Shown here piece by piece: positions 9,670-17,625 of a stretch of 64,000 nucleotides of DNA. Source of the DNA: Palsa-744 sp036498265 (lineage in GTDB: Bacteria > Actinomycetota > Thermoleophilia > Solirubrobacterales > Solirubrobacteraceae). The position numbers and the translations under genes are program-made. How positions within the stretch are numbered: position 1 is the stretch's first letter; each line of letters starts with the position of its first letter. The notes below the pieces were generated by a model that ran no database searches, was not told the origin of the DNA, and saw only the letters and a list, made by a program, of their open reading frames with translations. The stretch lies in assembly GCA_036498265.1 (NCBI GenBank), contig DASYFT010000016.1, positions 1 to 64,000 of the forward strand, in the 5' to 3' direction.

Positions 9670-9756
9670 CCGGACCGCCTCGCGGGCACGATCTCCCGCC
9701 CCATCCGCGCCGCCCCGGGCTCTCCCCGCGTCTGCTTCATGCTAGGAGCGCAACCC

Positions 9757-10416
9757 ATGCTCGCCGCCATCGTCAACGTCAAGCACCTCATCGACGTCGC
9801 CGGCTACCCGCTGCTGTTCGTCCTGGTGATGAGCGAGTCGAGCGGCGTACCGGTGCCCGGCGAGACCGCCCTGATCACGGCGGCGGTGCTGGCCAGCCAG
9901 GGCAAACTCAAAATCGAGCTCGTGATCGCCCTCGCGGCGGCGGCGGCGATCGTCGGCGACAACATCGGCTACCTGATCGGACGAAAGGGCGGGCGCTGGC
10001 TGCTCGAGCGACCGGGCTTCATGCACCGCCAGCGGCTGCGCGTGATCGAGGTCGGCGAGCCGTTCTTCGAACGGCACGGCCCCAAGGCGGTGTTCTTCGG
10101 GCGCTTCGTGCTCGGGCTGCGCGTGTGGGCGTCGTGGCTCGCCGGGGCGACCCGCATGCCCTACACGTCGTTCCTGCTGTGGAACGCACTCGGCGGCATC
10201 TGCTGGGCGACCACGATCGGCCTGATCGCCTACTTCCTCGGCCACTCGGCCGGCAACGCGATCGAAACCTTCGGCATCTTCGGGCTGGTGGCGGCGGTGG
10301 TGGCGATCGCCGGGGCGCTCGTCCTGCACCGCCGTCATCGCCGCGGCTCGAATGGCGGCGCCGCCAAGGAGGCGGCGCCCCACCCGAGCGAGGCGGTGGA
10401 TCGGTCCCGAGACTGA
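9757..10416 (+). CDS. DedA family membrane protein
   Basis: About 219 residues with the DedA/SNARE-associated pattern: SSGVPVPGETALITAAVLAS after the first helix, then GDNIGYLIGRKGGRWLL, FFGRFVLGLRVWASWLAGAT and LWNALGGICWATTIG. Four to five membrane helices are visible. DedA proteins act in lipid (undecaprenyl- or aminophospholipid) translocation and membrane homeostasis. AGGAG lies eight bases before the ATG at 9757, favouring it over the in-frame ATG at 9739. The tail is basic and soluble. It converges on hsp20 with eight bases between. Confidence 0.9.
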   Translation: MLAAIVNVKHLIDVAGYPLLFVLVMSESSGVPVPGETALITAAVLASQGKLKIELVIALAAAAAIVGDNIGYLIGRKGGRWLLERPGFMHRQRLRVIEVGEPFFERHGPKAVFFGRFVLGLRVWASWLAGATRMPYTSFLLWNALGGICWATTIGLIAYFLGHSAGNAIETFGIFGLVAAVVAIAGALVLHRRHRRGSNGGAAKEAAPHPSEAVDRSRD

Positions 10417-10424
10417 GCCTTGGC

Positions 10425-11060
10425 TCAGGTCGCGGAGCCGCCGGAGCGGCCCTGGCCGGCCTGCGCCGGTTCCCGGCCTCCGGCCATCGACCCCTGCTCG
10501 GCGCCGGAACGCTCGCTGCCGGAACGCTCGCCGCCAGAACGCTCGCCGCCAGAACGCTCGCTGCCGGAGCGCTCGCTGCCGGAGCCCTCGATGACCGGCG
10601 CCTTGTCGCCGACGCTGATCGCGACGCGGCGCGGACGACGCTCCTCCGGCTTGGGGATCCGCACGGTGAGCACGCCGTTCTCGAACTGCGCCTCGATGCT
10701 CTCGGGGTCGATGCCCTCGGGCAGCGTCAGCGAGCGCGAGAACCTGCCGGACGCGCGCTCGACGCGGTAGTAGCCCTCGCGGCGCTCCTCGTGCTCGGCC
10801 CTGCGCTCGCCGGAGATCGTGAGGACGTTGTCCTCGAGCTCGACGTTGATGTCCTCCTCGCGGACGCCGGGGAGGTCGGCGCGCAGTACGTAGTGATCGC
10901 CCTCCTCGACCAGGTCCATCGCCGGTATCCATTGCTGCAGCGAGCCGCCGTCGCCACCGCCGCCGGCCTGGGGAGCGTCGAAGAGCGTGCCGAACAGCCG
11001 GTTCATCTCCTGCTGGATCGTCTGCATCTCGCGAGCGGGCTCCCATCTGATAAGTGCCAT
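10425..11060 (-). CDS. Hsp20 / alpha-crystallin small heat-shock protein
   Basis: 211 residues. The N-terminus MALIRWEPAREMQTIQQEMN is typical of actinobacterial Hsp18/HSP20. The alpha-crystallin domain spans residues about 45-145 (PAMDLVEEGDHYVLRADLPG, then NVLTISGERR, ending GVLTVRIPKPEE). These ATP-independent chaperones hold unfolded proteins in cytoplasmic oligomers. The start is fixed by GGAGG nine bases upstream and by the promoter at 11101-11129, which rules out a longer frame. The C-terminal tail of about 60 residues contains tandem Ser/Gly-Glu-Arg pentapeptides, unusual for the family. Confidence 0.93.
   Translation of the reverse strand: MALIRWEPAREMQTIQQEMNRLFGTLFDAPQAGGGGDGGSLQQWIPAMDLVEEGDHYVLRADLPGVREEDINVELEDNVLTISGERRAEHEERREGYYRVERASGRFSRSLTLPEGIDPESIEAQFENGVLTVRIPKPEERRPRRVAISVGDKAPVIEGSGSERSGSERSGGERSGGERSGSERSGAEQGSMAGGREPAQAGQGRSGGSAT
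10504..10593 (-). repeat. Six 15-bp tandem units in hsp20
   Basis: Consecutive units close to CCGGAACGCTCGCTG (plus-strand form) encode a Gly/Ser-Gly/Ser-Glu-Arg-Ser pentapeptide six times, in residues about 156-186 of Hsp20. Units differ by one to three bases, so the array is not freshly duplicated. It falls after the crystallin domain in a tail likely to be disordered. Confidence 0.85.
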
Positions 11061-11100
11061 CGTCCTTACCTCCACTGATTGAGATCCTAGACGAGCACGC

Positions 11101-11129
11101 AGTATAAAATCTAAGTCACCTGCTGTCAA
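11101..11129 (-). promoter_or_regulatory. Near-consensus sigma70-type promoter of hsp20
   Basis: On the minus strand a perfect TTGACA is separated by 17 bases from TATACT, one mismatch from the TATAAT consensus. Transcription would begin about 35 bases before the hsp20 ATG. The AT-rich block is conspicuous in this genome. I saw no CIRCE element beside it; a HspR-type operator was not identified with confidence. Confidence 0.85.
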
Positions 11130-11238
11130 CTTCGAGCGGCGTGCTCGCCCCGTTTCCGGGCTTGGTGCACCACTGCAGTCGATACCCGCGGGCCTGCGGG
11201 CTAAGCGGCTGTGCAGTTGCCGATAGGCCGCCGGCGGG

Positions 11239-11280
11239 CCTCAGCCAGAGGGGCGGCTCAGCCTCAGCCAGAGGGGCGGC
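11239..11280. repeat. Two-copy 19-bp direct repeat, period 23
   Basis: The 19-mer CCTCAGCCAGAGGGGCGGC occurs at 11239-11257 and again at 11262-11280, separated by TCAG. The second copy ends four bases before the MarR stop codon. It could be a simple duplication in the marR 3' region. Confidence 0.8.
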
Positions 11281-11283
11281 GGC

Positions 11284-11769
11284 TCAGCAGCCGTTGCAGG
11301 GAGCGATCCGCTCCCACATGTCGGCCAGCACTCCGAGCTCGAGCTCGGAGAAGTGCGAGAGGAAGTGCTCGCGCACGACCGCCAGATGCGTCACGTGCGC
11401 TGCCTCGAGGCGCTCGCGGCCGGCGTCGGTGAGGCACGCGTAGGAGCCGCGGGCGTCGTGGTTGCAGGAGCAGCGCACCAGCAGCCCGTCCCGCTCGAGG
11501 CGGTCGGCGAGCCGCGTGAGGCCGCTGCGGGAGAGCTGAGCGCTGTCGGCCAGCTCGCACATCCGCATCCGCCCGTCGCTCGCCTCCTGCAGGTGGAGCA
11601 GCACCTCGTAGGAGGTCATCGGCAGCTTGTGGGCCCGCTCGAGCTCGGCGTCGAGTCGCTTGGCCAGGCACCCGTGGGCCCGCAGCAGCCCGCGCCAGGC
11701 GCGGAGCTCCCCGTCGGTCAGAGCCTCCTGCTCGGCCGGTGAGATCTTGACTGCGGTCGCGGTTGCCAT
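11284..11769 (-). CDS. MarR family transcriptional regulator
   Basis: 161 residues. The winged-helix DNA-binding domain runs from LPMTSYEVLLHLQEASDGRM (about residue 49) through CELADSAQLSRSGLTRLADR (recognition helix) to the wing HDARGSYACLTDAG. Helices for dimerisation flank it. MarR proteins repress nearby genes and release DNA on binding phenolic ligands or on thiol oxidation. This one has a cysteine cluster (VRCSCNHD and C-terminal CNGC), which hints at redox or metal sensing. The target is unclear: hsp20 is on the same strand downstream, gpmI upstream. Confidence 0.9.
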   Translation of the reverse strand: MATATAVKISPAEQEALTDGELRAWRGLLRAHGCLAKRLDAELERAHKLPMTSYEVLLHLQEASDGRMRMCELADSAQLSRSGLTRLADRLERDGLLVRCSCNHDARGSYACLTDAGRERLEAAHVTHLAVVREHFLSHFSELELGVLADMWERIAPCNGC

Positions 11770-11842
11770 TGACGGGGTCCTGCCTCAGCTCCCTCTCAGG
11801 CGAACATAGCAGCGTTGGAGGCCGATTCACGCGAGACGGCGG

Positions 11843-13435
11843 TCATGCGATCAGCGAGCGGCCGGTCATCTGCGGGGGCTGCTCGATCCCCAGGGCCTCG
11901 AGCACGGTCGGCGCCACGTCCGCCAGGATCCCGCCGTCGCGCAGCGACACGGCCCGGCTCGTGAGGATCAGCGGGACGGGATTGAGCGAATGCGCGGTGT
12001 TGGGGCTGCCGTCCGGCTCGAGCATGTTGTCGGCGTTGCCGTGGTCGGCCGTCACGATGCAGGCGCCTCCGCCGGCATGGACGGCCGTGACCACCTCGCC
12101 GAGGCACCCGTCGACCGCCTCGACGGCGCTGACGGCCGCGTCGATGACCCCGGTGTGTCCAACCATGTCGGCATTGGCGAAGTTGACGATCCCGAATCGA
12201 TACCCGCCGGGGCCGCCCTCGCGCCAGGCCGCCACGAACGCCGCCGCCGCCTCGCGGGCGCTCATCTCCGGCCGGTGGTCGTAGGTCGGCACGTCGCGCG
12301 GCGAGGCCACCAGCTCGCGGCGCTCGCCGCTCAGCGGCGTCTCCTCGCCGCCGTTGAAGAAGTAGGTCACGTGCGCGTACTTCTCGGTCTCGGCGACGTG
12401 CAGCTGCGGGGCGCCGGCGCGAGCCAGCACTCGCGAGAGCGTGCAGGCGGGCCGCTCGGGCGAGAAGGCGACCGGGTGGAGCCACCCCTCCTCGTAGCGG
12501 GTGAGGGTGGTGAGCCGCTCGACAGGCGGGGCGCCGCCCCGCCCCACCCAGCCGGGCAGCTCCTCGCGGTCCTGCGCCGTGGCAGCGCCCTCGCCGAAGC
12601 CCGGCTCGGCCAGCGCGCGTGTCAGTTGGCGCATGCGGTCGGGCCTGAAGTTGAAGCAGATCACGCTGTCGCCGGGGCGGATGCGCGCCTCTCCCCCGAC
12701 CAGCGTGGGCTCGACGAACTCATCCGTCTCGCCGCGCTCGTATGCGTCGGCGACCGCGCGCTCGCCGCTGGTGGCGTGATGCGGCGCCCGTCCGTGGACC
12801 AGCATGTCGTAGGCGCGCTGCGTGCGCTCCCAGCGCCGGTCGCGGTCCATCGCCCAGTAGCGCCCGATCACCGAGCCGACGCGCGCGCCCGGCATCGCGT
12901 CGAGGACGGCGAGGTACCCGGCGCCGGCGTGCGGCAGCGTGTCCCGTCCGTCGGTGAACGCGTGCACGACCACGTCCTCGGCACCGAGTGTCCTCCCGAG
13001 CTCCACCAGCGCCCGGAGGTGCTCGAGCGAGGAGTGCACGCCGCCGTCGGAGACGAGCCCGAGCAGGTGGACGCGACCCGCCCCGGTGAAGGCCGCGCGC
13101 AGCACCTCGTTGGCCGCCAGCGAGCCGTCGGCGATGGCGTCGTCGATCCGCACCAGGTCCTGGCGGACGACGGACCCTGCGCCGAGGTTGAGGTGGCCGA
13201 CCTCGCTGTTGCCCATCTGGCCGTCCGGCAGGCCGACGGCCCGCCCGCTGGCCTGCAGCGTGGTGTGCGGGTAGGCCGCCCAGAGCTCGTCGAAGACGGG
13301 CGTTCGAGCGAGCGAGACCGCGTTGCCCGGACCGGGCGGGCCGAGGCCCCAGCCGTCGAGCACCACCAGGCACACGCTGGGGGCCGGCAGGCTCGCCGCT
13401 CCGGGCGGCAACCCGGCGCCCGGCGGCGGCGTCAT
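11843..13435 (-). CDS. gpmI: 2,3-bisphosphoglycerate-independent phosphoglycerate mutase
   Basis: 530 residues, close to the usual 510-515, with a short Pro/Ala-rich N-terminal extension. The enzyme interconverts 3- and 2-phosphoglycerate in the cytoplasm using two manganese ions. The metal/catalytic blocks VVLDGWGLG and LPDGQMGNSEVGHLNLGAG (the Ser becomes phosphorylated) are intact, as are HAFTDGRDT, IGRYWAMDRDRRW and the C-terminal VTADHGNADNM. Its ATG overlaps the tpiA stop by four bases, so it is the last gene of the gap-pgk-tpiA-gpmI glycolytic run. Confidence 0.97.
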   Translation of the reverse strand: MTPPPGAGLPPGAASLPAPSVCLVVLDGWGLGPPGPGNAVSLARTPVFDELWAAYPHTTLQASGRAVGLPDGQMGNSEVGHLNLGAGSVVRQDLVRIDDAIADGSLAANEVLRAAFTGAGRVHLLGLVSDGGVHSSLEHLRALVELGRTLGAEDVVVHAFTDGRDTLPHAGAGYLAVLDAMPGARVGSVIGRYWAMDRDRRWERTQRAYDMLVHGRAPHHATSGERAVADAYERGETDEFVEPTLVGGEARIRPGDSVICFNFRPDRMRQLTRALAEPGFGEGAATAQDREELPGWVGRGGAPPVERLTTLTRYEEGWLHPVAFSPERPACTLSRVLARAGAPQLHVAETEKYAHVTYFFNGGEETPLSGERRELVASPRDVPTYDHRPEMSAREAAAAFVAAWREGGPGGYRFGIVNFANADMVGHTGVIDAAVSAVEAVDGCLGEVVTAVHAGGGACIVTADHGNADNMLEPDGSPNTAHSLNPVPLILTSRAVSLRDGGILADVAPTVLEALGIEQPPQMTGRSLIA

Positions 13436-14190
13436 GGGATCGCGGCGGAGACGATCGCGGCGAACGACTCCGCCTCCAGCGAGGCGCCGCCGACCAGCGC
13501 GCCGTCGACGTCAGGGAGGGCCAGCAGCTCGCGGGCGTTCCCGGCGTTGACCGAGCCCCCGTACAGGATCCGCGTCCGCTCCGCCGCCTCGCGGTCACGG
13601 TCGCCGACGAGCGCTCGGATGAACGCGATCGCCTCCTGCGCCTGCTCGGGGCTGGCGACCCGCCCGCTGCCGATCGCCCAGATCGGCTCGTAGGCGATCA
13701 CCACGTCGCCGAGCCGCTCGGTGGTGACCCCTGCGAGGTCCTCCCTGACCTGCTGGCGGAGCTTGCGGTCGGTTTCGTCGGCGTCGCGCTCCTCCTCGGT
13801 CTCGCCGACGCACAGGATCGGCACCATCCCCGCCTCGAGCGCAACCGGCACCTTCAGGGCGAGCGCCTTGTCGGTCTCGCCGAACATGGACCGGCGCTCG
13901 GAGTGGCCGAGCACCACGCCGCGGACGTCCAGCTCGCCCAGCATCGGCGCCGAGATCTCTCCGGTGAACGGGCCCTCGGGCTCGTGGTGCATGTTCTGCG
14001 CGAACACCTCCACGCGCGAGCCCCTGGCGCTGTCGACCATCGCCTGCAGGTCCGTGAACGGGACGCAGATCGCGACGTCGACGCCGTCGAGCGCGGAGAC
14101 GCGGGGCAGCAGCGCCTGGATGTAGTCCTCGGCCTGGCGCACCGTCTTGTGCATCTTCCAGTTGCCCGCGACCAGCGGCGTGCGCGTCAT
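13432..14190 (-). CDS. tpiA: Triosephosphate isomerase
   Basis: 252 residues, the normal TIM-barrel length. It interconverts dihydroxyacetone phosphate and glyceraldehyde 3-phosphate. Seen: VAGNWKMHK at the start (substrate Lys), GHSERRSMFGETD (catalytic His), AYEPIWAIGSGRVASP (catalytic Glu and mobile loop) and YGGSVNAGN (phosphate binding). The start ATG overlaps the pgk stop by four bases, and the stop overlaps gpmI, so translation is coupled on both sides. Confidence 0.97.
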   Translation of the reverse strand: MTRTPLVAGNWKMHKTVRQAEDYIQALLPRVSALDGVDVAICVPFTDLQAMVDSARGSRVEVFAQNMHHEPEGPFTGEISAPMLGELDVRGVVLGHSERRSMFGETDKALALKVPVALEAGMVPILCVGETEEERDADETDRKLRQQVREDLAGVTTERLGDVVIAYEPIWAIGSGRVASPEQAQEAIAFIRALVGDRDREAAERTRILYGGSVNAGNARELLALPDVDGALVGGASLEAESFAAIVSAAIP

Positions 14191-15401
14191 CGCCGGCCCG
14201 CCCCGACGCCGCCGAGCGCCCGCACGCCCGGCAGCACGCGGCCCTCGAGGAGCTCGAGGGTCGCGCCGCCGCCGGTCGAGAGATGGTCGACCGTGCCGGC
14301 CAGCCCGAACCGCGCGAGCGCGGCCGCCGAGTCTCCCCCGCCGACCACCGTGAGGCCCTCCGCGCCCGCGACGGCCTCCGCGACGGCGCGGGTGCCGGCG
14401 GCGAAGGGGGCGAGCTCGAAGGCGCCCATGGGCCCGTTCCAGAAGACGGTCCCCGCGCGCGCGATCTCGCGGCGGTAGCGCTCGGCGCTCAGCGGCCCGA
14501 TGTCGAGGCCCATCCAGCCGTCGGGCACCTCGACGCCGTCGAGCACCCGGTGCTCGGCGTCGGCGGCCAGCCGCTCGGCGATGACGAGGTCGACGGGCAG
14601 CTCGAGACGGGCACGGGAGCCGCCGGGCGCGGACGCCTTGGCGAGCGCGCGCCGTGCATGCTCGGCGTCCTCCTCGGTGCACAGCGAGTCGCCCACGGCG
14701 TGTCCCTGTGCGTGCAGGAACGGGAAGCACATGGCGCCGCCGATGATCAGCACGTCGGCGAGCTCGAGGAGGCGATCGATGACGCCGATCTTGTCGGCGA
14801 CCTTGGCGCCGCCGACGATCGCCACGAGCGGCCGCGCCGGGTGCTCGAGGATCCCGCTCAGCGTGCCCACCTCGCGCTCCATCAGGCGGCCGGCGGCGCT
14901 CGGCAACAGGTGCGCGACGCCCTCGGTGCTCGCGTGCGCGCGGTGGGCGGCGCCGAACGCGTCGTCGACGTAGAGGTCCGCCAGCTCGGCGAGCGAGGTG
15001 GCGAGCTCCGGGTCGTTGCGCTCCTCGCCGGCCTCGAAGCGGACGTTCTCGAGCAGCAGGATCTCGCCGTCGCGCAGCCGCTCGCCGAGTGCCCTGACCT
15101 CCTCCCCCACGACGGCGGGGGCGAGTACGACCTCGGCGCCCGTCAGCTCGCGCAGCCGGGAGGCGACCGGCGCCATCGACAGCCCCTGCTCGACCCTGCC
15201 GCCGGGCCGGCCGAGGTGGGAGACGAGCACGAGCCGCGCTCCGCGCCCGCGCAGCTCTTCGATCGTCGGCAGCGCGGCGACGATGCGGGCGTCGTCGGCG
15301 ACCGTGGGCTCGCCGTCGGCACCGTCGGCGAGCGGCACGTTGAAGTCCACGCGGACGAGCACCCTCCTGCCCCCCACGTCCAGCTCGTCGATGGTCCTCA
15401 T
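14187..15401 (-). CDS. pgk: Phosphoglycerate kinase
   Basis: 404 residues beginning MRTIDELDVGGRRVLVRVDF, the normal start of this enzyme, which makes ATP from 1,3-bisphosphoglycerate. Diagnostic blocks: VSHLGRPGG, LLENVRFEAGEERNDPE, DDAFGAAHRAHAST, VGGAKVADKIGVI, FWNGPMGAFE and VGGGDSAAAL. In-frame starts at 15416 and 15434 would add five to eleven residues; GGGGGA directly before 15401 favours the short form. It overlaps tpiA by four bases and lies 79 bases after gap. Confidence 0.96.
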   Translation of the reverse strand: MRTIDELDVGGRRVLVRVDFNVPLADGADGEPTVADDARIVAALPTIEELRGRGARLVLVSHLGRPGGRVEQGLSMAPVASRLRELTGAEVVLAPAVVGEEVRALGERLRDGEILLLENVRFEAGEERNDPELATSLAELADLYVDDAFGAAHRAHASTEGVAHLLPSAAGRLMEREVGTLSGILEHPARPLVAIVGGAKVADKIGVIDRLLELADVLIIGGAMCFPFLHAQGHAVGDSLCTEEDAEHARRALAKASAPGGSRARLELPVDLVIAERLAADAEHRVLDGVEVPDGWMGLDIGPLSAERYRREIARAGTVFWNGPMGAFELAPFAAGTRAVAEAVAGAEGLTVVGGGDSAAALARFGLAGTVDHLSTGGGATLELLEGRVLPGVRALGGVGAGRR

Positions 15402-15480
15402 GTCCCCCGCTCCCATCTGACCGTGCTCCGTCACGCCGTCCCCGCCGCGCGCCGCCCCCCGCCGCCGGCCCGCCCTGCGC

Positions 15481-16500
15481 TCACAGGACCCTCTGGACCA
15501 GGTCCACTATGCGGTTGGAGTACCCCCACTCGTTGTCGTACCAGGCGACGACCTTGACCATGGTGCCGTCCATCACGGCGGTCAGCTGGGAGTCCACGAT
15601 CGAGGAGAACGGCGACTTGACGATGTCGGTCGAGACGATCGGGTCCTCGGTGTAGTCGAGGATCCCCGCCATCGGGCCGCTCCGTGCGGCTGCGCGGAGG
15701 GCCTCGTTGACCTCCTCGACGCTCGTCTGCCGCTCGCACTCGACCGTGAGGTCGACCACCGACCCCGTCGGCACGGGTGCGCGCACGGCGAAGCCGGCGA
15801 GCTTTCCCTGCAGCGAGGAGATCACGAGGCCGATCGCCTTCGCGGCACCCGTGGATGCGGGGATCAGGTTGATCGCCGCGGCGCGCGCCCGGCGCAGGTC
15901 CTTGTGCGGCATGTCCTGCAGCCGCTGGTCGGCGGTGTAGGCGTGGATCGTGGTCATCAGCCCGTGGCGGATGCCCACGGTGTCGTCGAGGACCTTGGCC
16001 ACGGGCGCCAGGCAGTTGGTCGTGCAAGAGGCGTTCGAGATCACGTCGTGGGCGTCTCGGTCATAGGCCTCGTCGAAGTTGACGCCGAGCACGACGGTCG
16101 CGTCCGGGTCGCCGGCGGGCGCCGAGATGATCACCTTGCGGGCGCCCTGCGCGAGATGCTTGGCGGCGCTGTCGCGGTCGGTGAAGAGCCCCGTGGACTC
16201 GATCACCACGTCCACGCCCAGCTCGCCCCACGGCAGCGCGGCGGGGTCGCGCTCGGCGAGCACCCTCAGCTCACGGCCGTCGACCTCGATGGCGCCCTCG
16301 CCGGCCTCCCTGACGGTGCCGGGGTAGGGGCCGAGGATCGAGTCGTACTTGAGCAGGTGCGCGAGCGTGCGTGAGTCGGTGAGGTCGTTGACGGCGACCC
16401 ATTCGATCTCGCCGGCGAGCGCCTCGCCGCGCGCCATGGCGGCGCGGTAGACGTTCCGGCCGATGCGGCCGAACCCGTTGATCCCCACGCGTACTGGCAT
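15481..16500 (-). CDS. gap: Glyceraldehyde-3-phosphate dehydrogenase, type I
   Basis: 339 residues. The Rossmann start VRVGINGFGRIGRNVYRA binds NAD. The catalytic centre SNASCTTNCLAPVAKVL lies near residue 155 with the active-site Cys, and the His block appears in LMTTIHAYTADQRLQDMPH. A C-terminal WYDNEWGYSNRIVDL closes the typical fold. It oxidises glyceraldehyde 3-phosphate with phosphate in glycolysis and the reverse in gluconeogenesis. It starts 118 bases after rapZ; the yvcK and whiA genes commonly found here in Gram-positive bacteria are absent. Confidence 0.97.
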   Translation of the reverse strand: MPVRVGINGFGRIGRNVYRAAMARGEALAGEIEWVAVNDLTDSRTLAHLLKYDSILGPYPGTVREAGEGAIEVDGRELRVLAERDPAALPWGELGVDVVIESTGLFTDRDSAAKHLAQGARKVIISAPAGDPDATVVLGVNFDEAYDRDAHDVISNASCTTNCLAPVAKVLDDTVGIRHGLMTTIHAYTADQRLQDMPHKDLRRARAAAINLIPASTGAAKAIGLVISSLQGKLAGFAVRAPVPTGSVVDLTVECERQTSVEEVNEALRAAARSGPMAGILDYTEDPIVSTDIVKSPFSSIVDSQLTAVMDGTMVKVVAWYDNEWGYSNRIVDLVQRVL

Positions 16501-16543
16501 TCATGCCTCCTGAAGCGAAAATGAACGTGCCGGGGTCAGGAGC

Positions 16544-16577
16544 GCCGGCCGCTCAGAGGTTCGATCCGGCGGCCGGC
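16544..16577 (-). terminator. Perfect 9-bp inverted repeat between rapZ and gap
   Basis: GCCGGCCGC and GCGGCCGGC pair perfectly around a 16-base loop, 42 bases after the rapZ stop and 44 bases before the gap start. With no U-tract it may be a terminator, an mRNA processing or stabilising hairpin separating the uvrC-rapZ part from the glycolytic part, or a scar of gene loss. Confidence 0.4.
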
Positions 16578-16618
16578 CGGTCCGTCGCCCGGCGTGCCGG
16601 CGGGAGGCTATCAGCGCG

Positions 16619-17569
16619 TCACGCGCTGCGAGGGGGCTTGTCGATGTCGCGGTGGGCCACCGCCACGTCGAGATGCTCCTCCTCGCGGTAGCGCGCCGCC
16701 AGGTGCTCGGCGATCGCCACGGACCGGTGACGGCCGCCGGTGCAGCCGATGGCGATCACCAGGTGTGCCTTCCCCTCGGCGACGTACTGGGGCAGCAGGA
16801 AGTCGAGCAGCGGGTGCAGCCGCTCGTAGAACTGGGCGAGGCGCCCGTCGCGGGCGATGTAGGCGATCACTGGCTCGTCGAGGCCGGTCAGCTCCCGGAG
16901 ATCCGGCTCGTAATGAGGGTTCTCGAGGAAGCGCACGTCGAAGGCCAGGTCCTCCTCGCGAGGCGGCCCGTGCTTGAACCCGAAGCTCATGAAGGTCAGC
17001 GCGAGGCGCCCCGGCGTCTTGCGCGGCAGGAGCTCGTCGGCGATCTTGCGGCGCAGGGTGGCCGGCGACATGGCGGTCGTGTCGATGACCAGGTCCGCCC
17101 GGCTCCGCAGCGGCTCCAGCAGCGAGCGCTCCTCGGCGACGCCCGCCGCGACGCTGCCCTCGGGCGCCAGCGGGTGGCGGCGGCGGGTCTCCTTGTAGCG
17201 GGTGACGAGGCTCTGCTCGGAGGCCTCGAGGAACAGCACGTGGTGGCTCAGCCCGAGCGCGTCGAGGTCGTCGACGACGGCGCGGAGCGCCTCGAAGTAG
17301 ACGCCGCCGCGAACGTCGGAGACGACCGCGGCCCGCTCCACCTTCGAGCCCTCGTGCACGAACAGCTCGACGAGCGAGCGGATCATCTCGGGCGGCAGGT
17401 TGTCGACGCAGAAGTAGCCGGCGTCCTCGAACACGTTCATGGCCGTGGACTTGCCGGCGCCGGAGAACCCGGTGATCACGACGAAGTCCTGCAGCCGCGA
17501 CCGGATCACCGGCCGCTCGGACTTGGCGGCGGCGGCGCGCAGCGGGCGCAGTGTCCTGATCACGGCCAT
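16619..17569 (-). CDS. rapZ: RNase adapter RapZ (UPF0042 nucleotide-binding protein)
   Basis: 316 residues. The N-terminal P-loop domain has VITGFSGAGKSTAMNVFED with Walker A, then GYFCVDNLPPEMI, VVSDVRGGVYFEAL and LEASEQSLVTRYKETRRRHP. The C-terminal domain holds FMSFGFKHGPP, DVRFLENPHYEPDLR and IGCTGGRHRSVAIAE, all RapZ signatures. In E. coli RapZ controls amino-sugar synthesis through small RNAs; in actinobacteria the role is less clear and nucleotide binding is the safe statement. It lies 56 bases downstream of uvrC, the usual order in Gram-positive bacteria. Confidence 0.95.
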   Translation of the reverse strand: MAVIRTLRPLRAAAAKSERPVIRSRLQDFVVITGFSGAGKSTAMNVFEDAGYFCVDNLPPEMIRSLVELFVHEGSKVERAAVVSDVRGGVYFEALRAVVDDLDALGLSHHVLFLEASEQSLVTRYKETRRRHPLAPEGSVAAGVAEERSLLEPLRSRADLVIDTTAMSPATLRRKIADELLPRKTPGRLALTFMSFGFKHGPPREEDLAFDVRFLENPHYEPDLRELTGLDEPVIAYIARDGRLAQFYERLHPLLDFLLPQYVAEGKAHLVIAIGCTGGRHRSVAIAEHLAARYREEEHLDVAVAHRDIDKPPRSA

Positions 17570-17625
17570 CGGCTCAATTGTGCCGCGGCGGGCGGACGAG
17601 CGGTGAACGTTCTGGTGTCGGTGCG

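Noticed and set aside
11061..11129. Longer Hsp20 start
   Set aside because: It would put the coding region across the near-consensus promoter and lacks the GGAGG that precedes the ATG at 11060.
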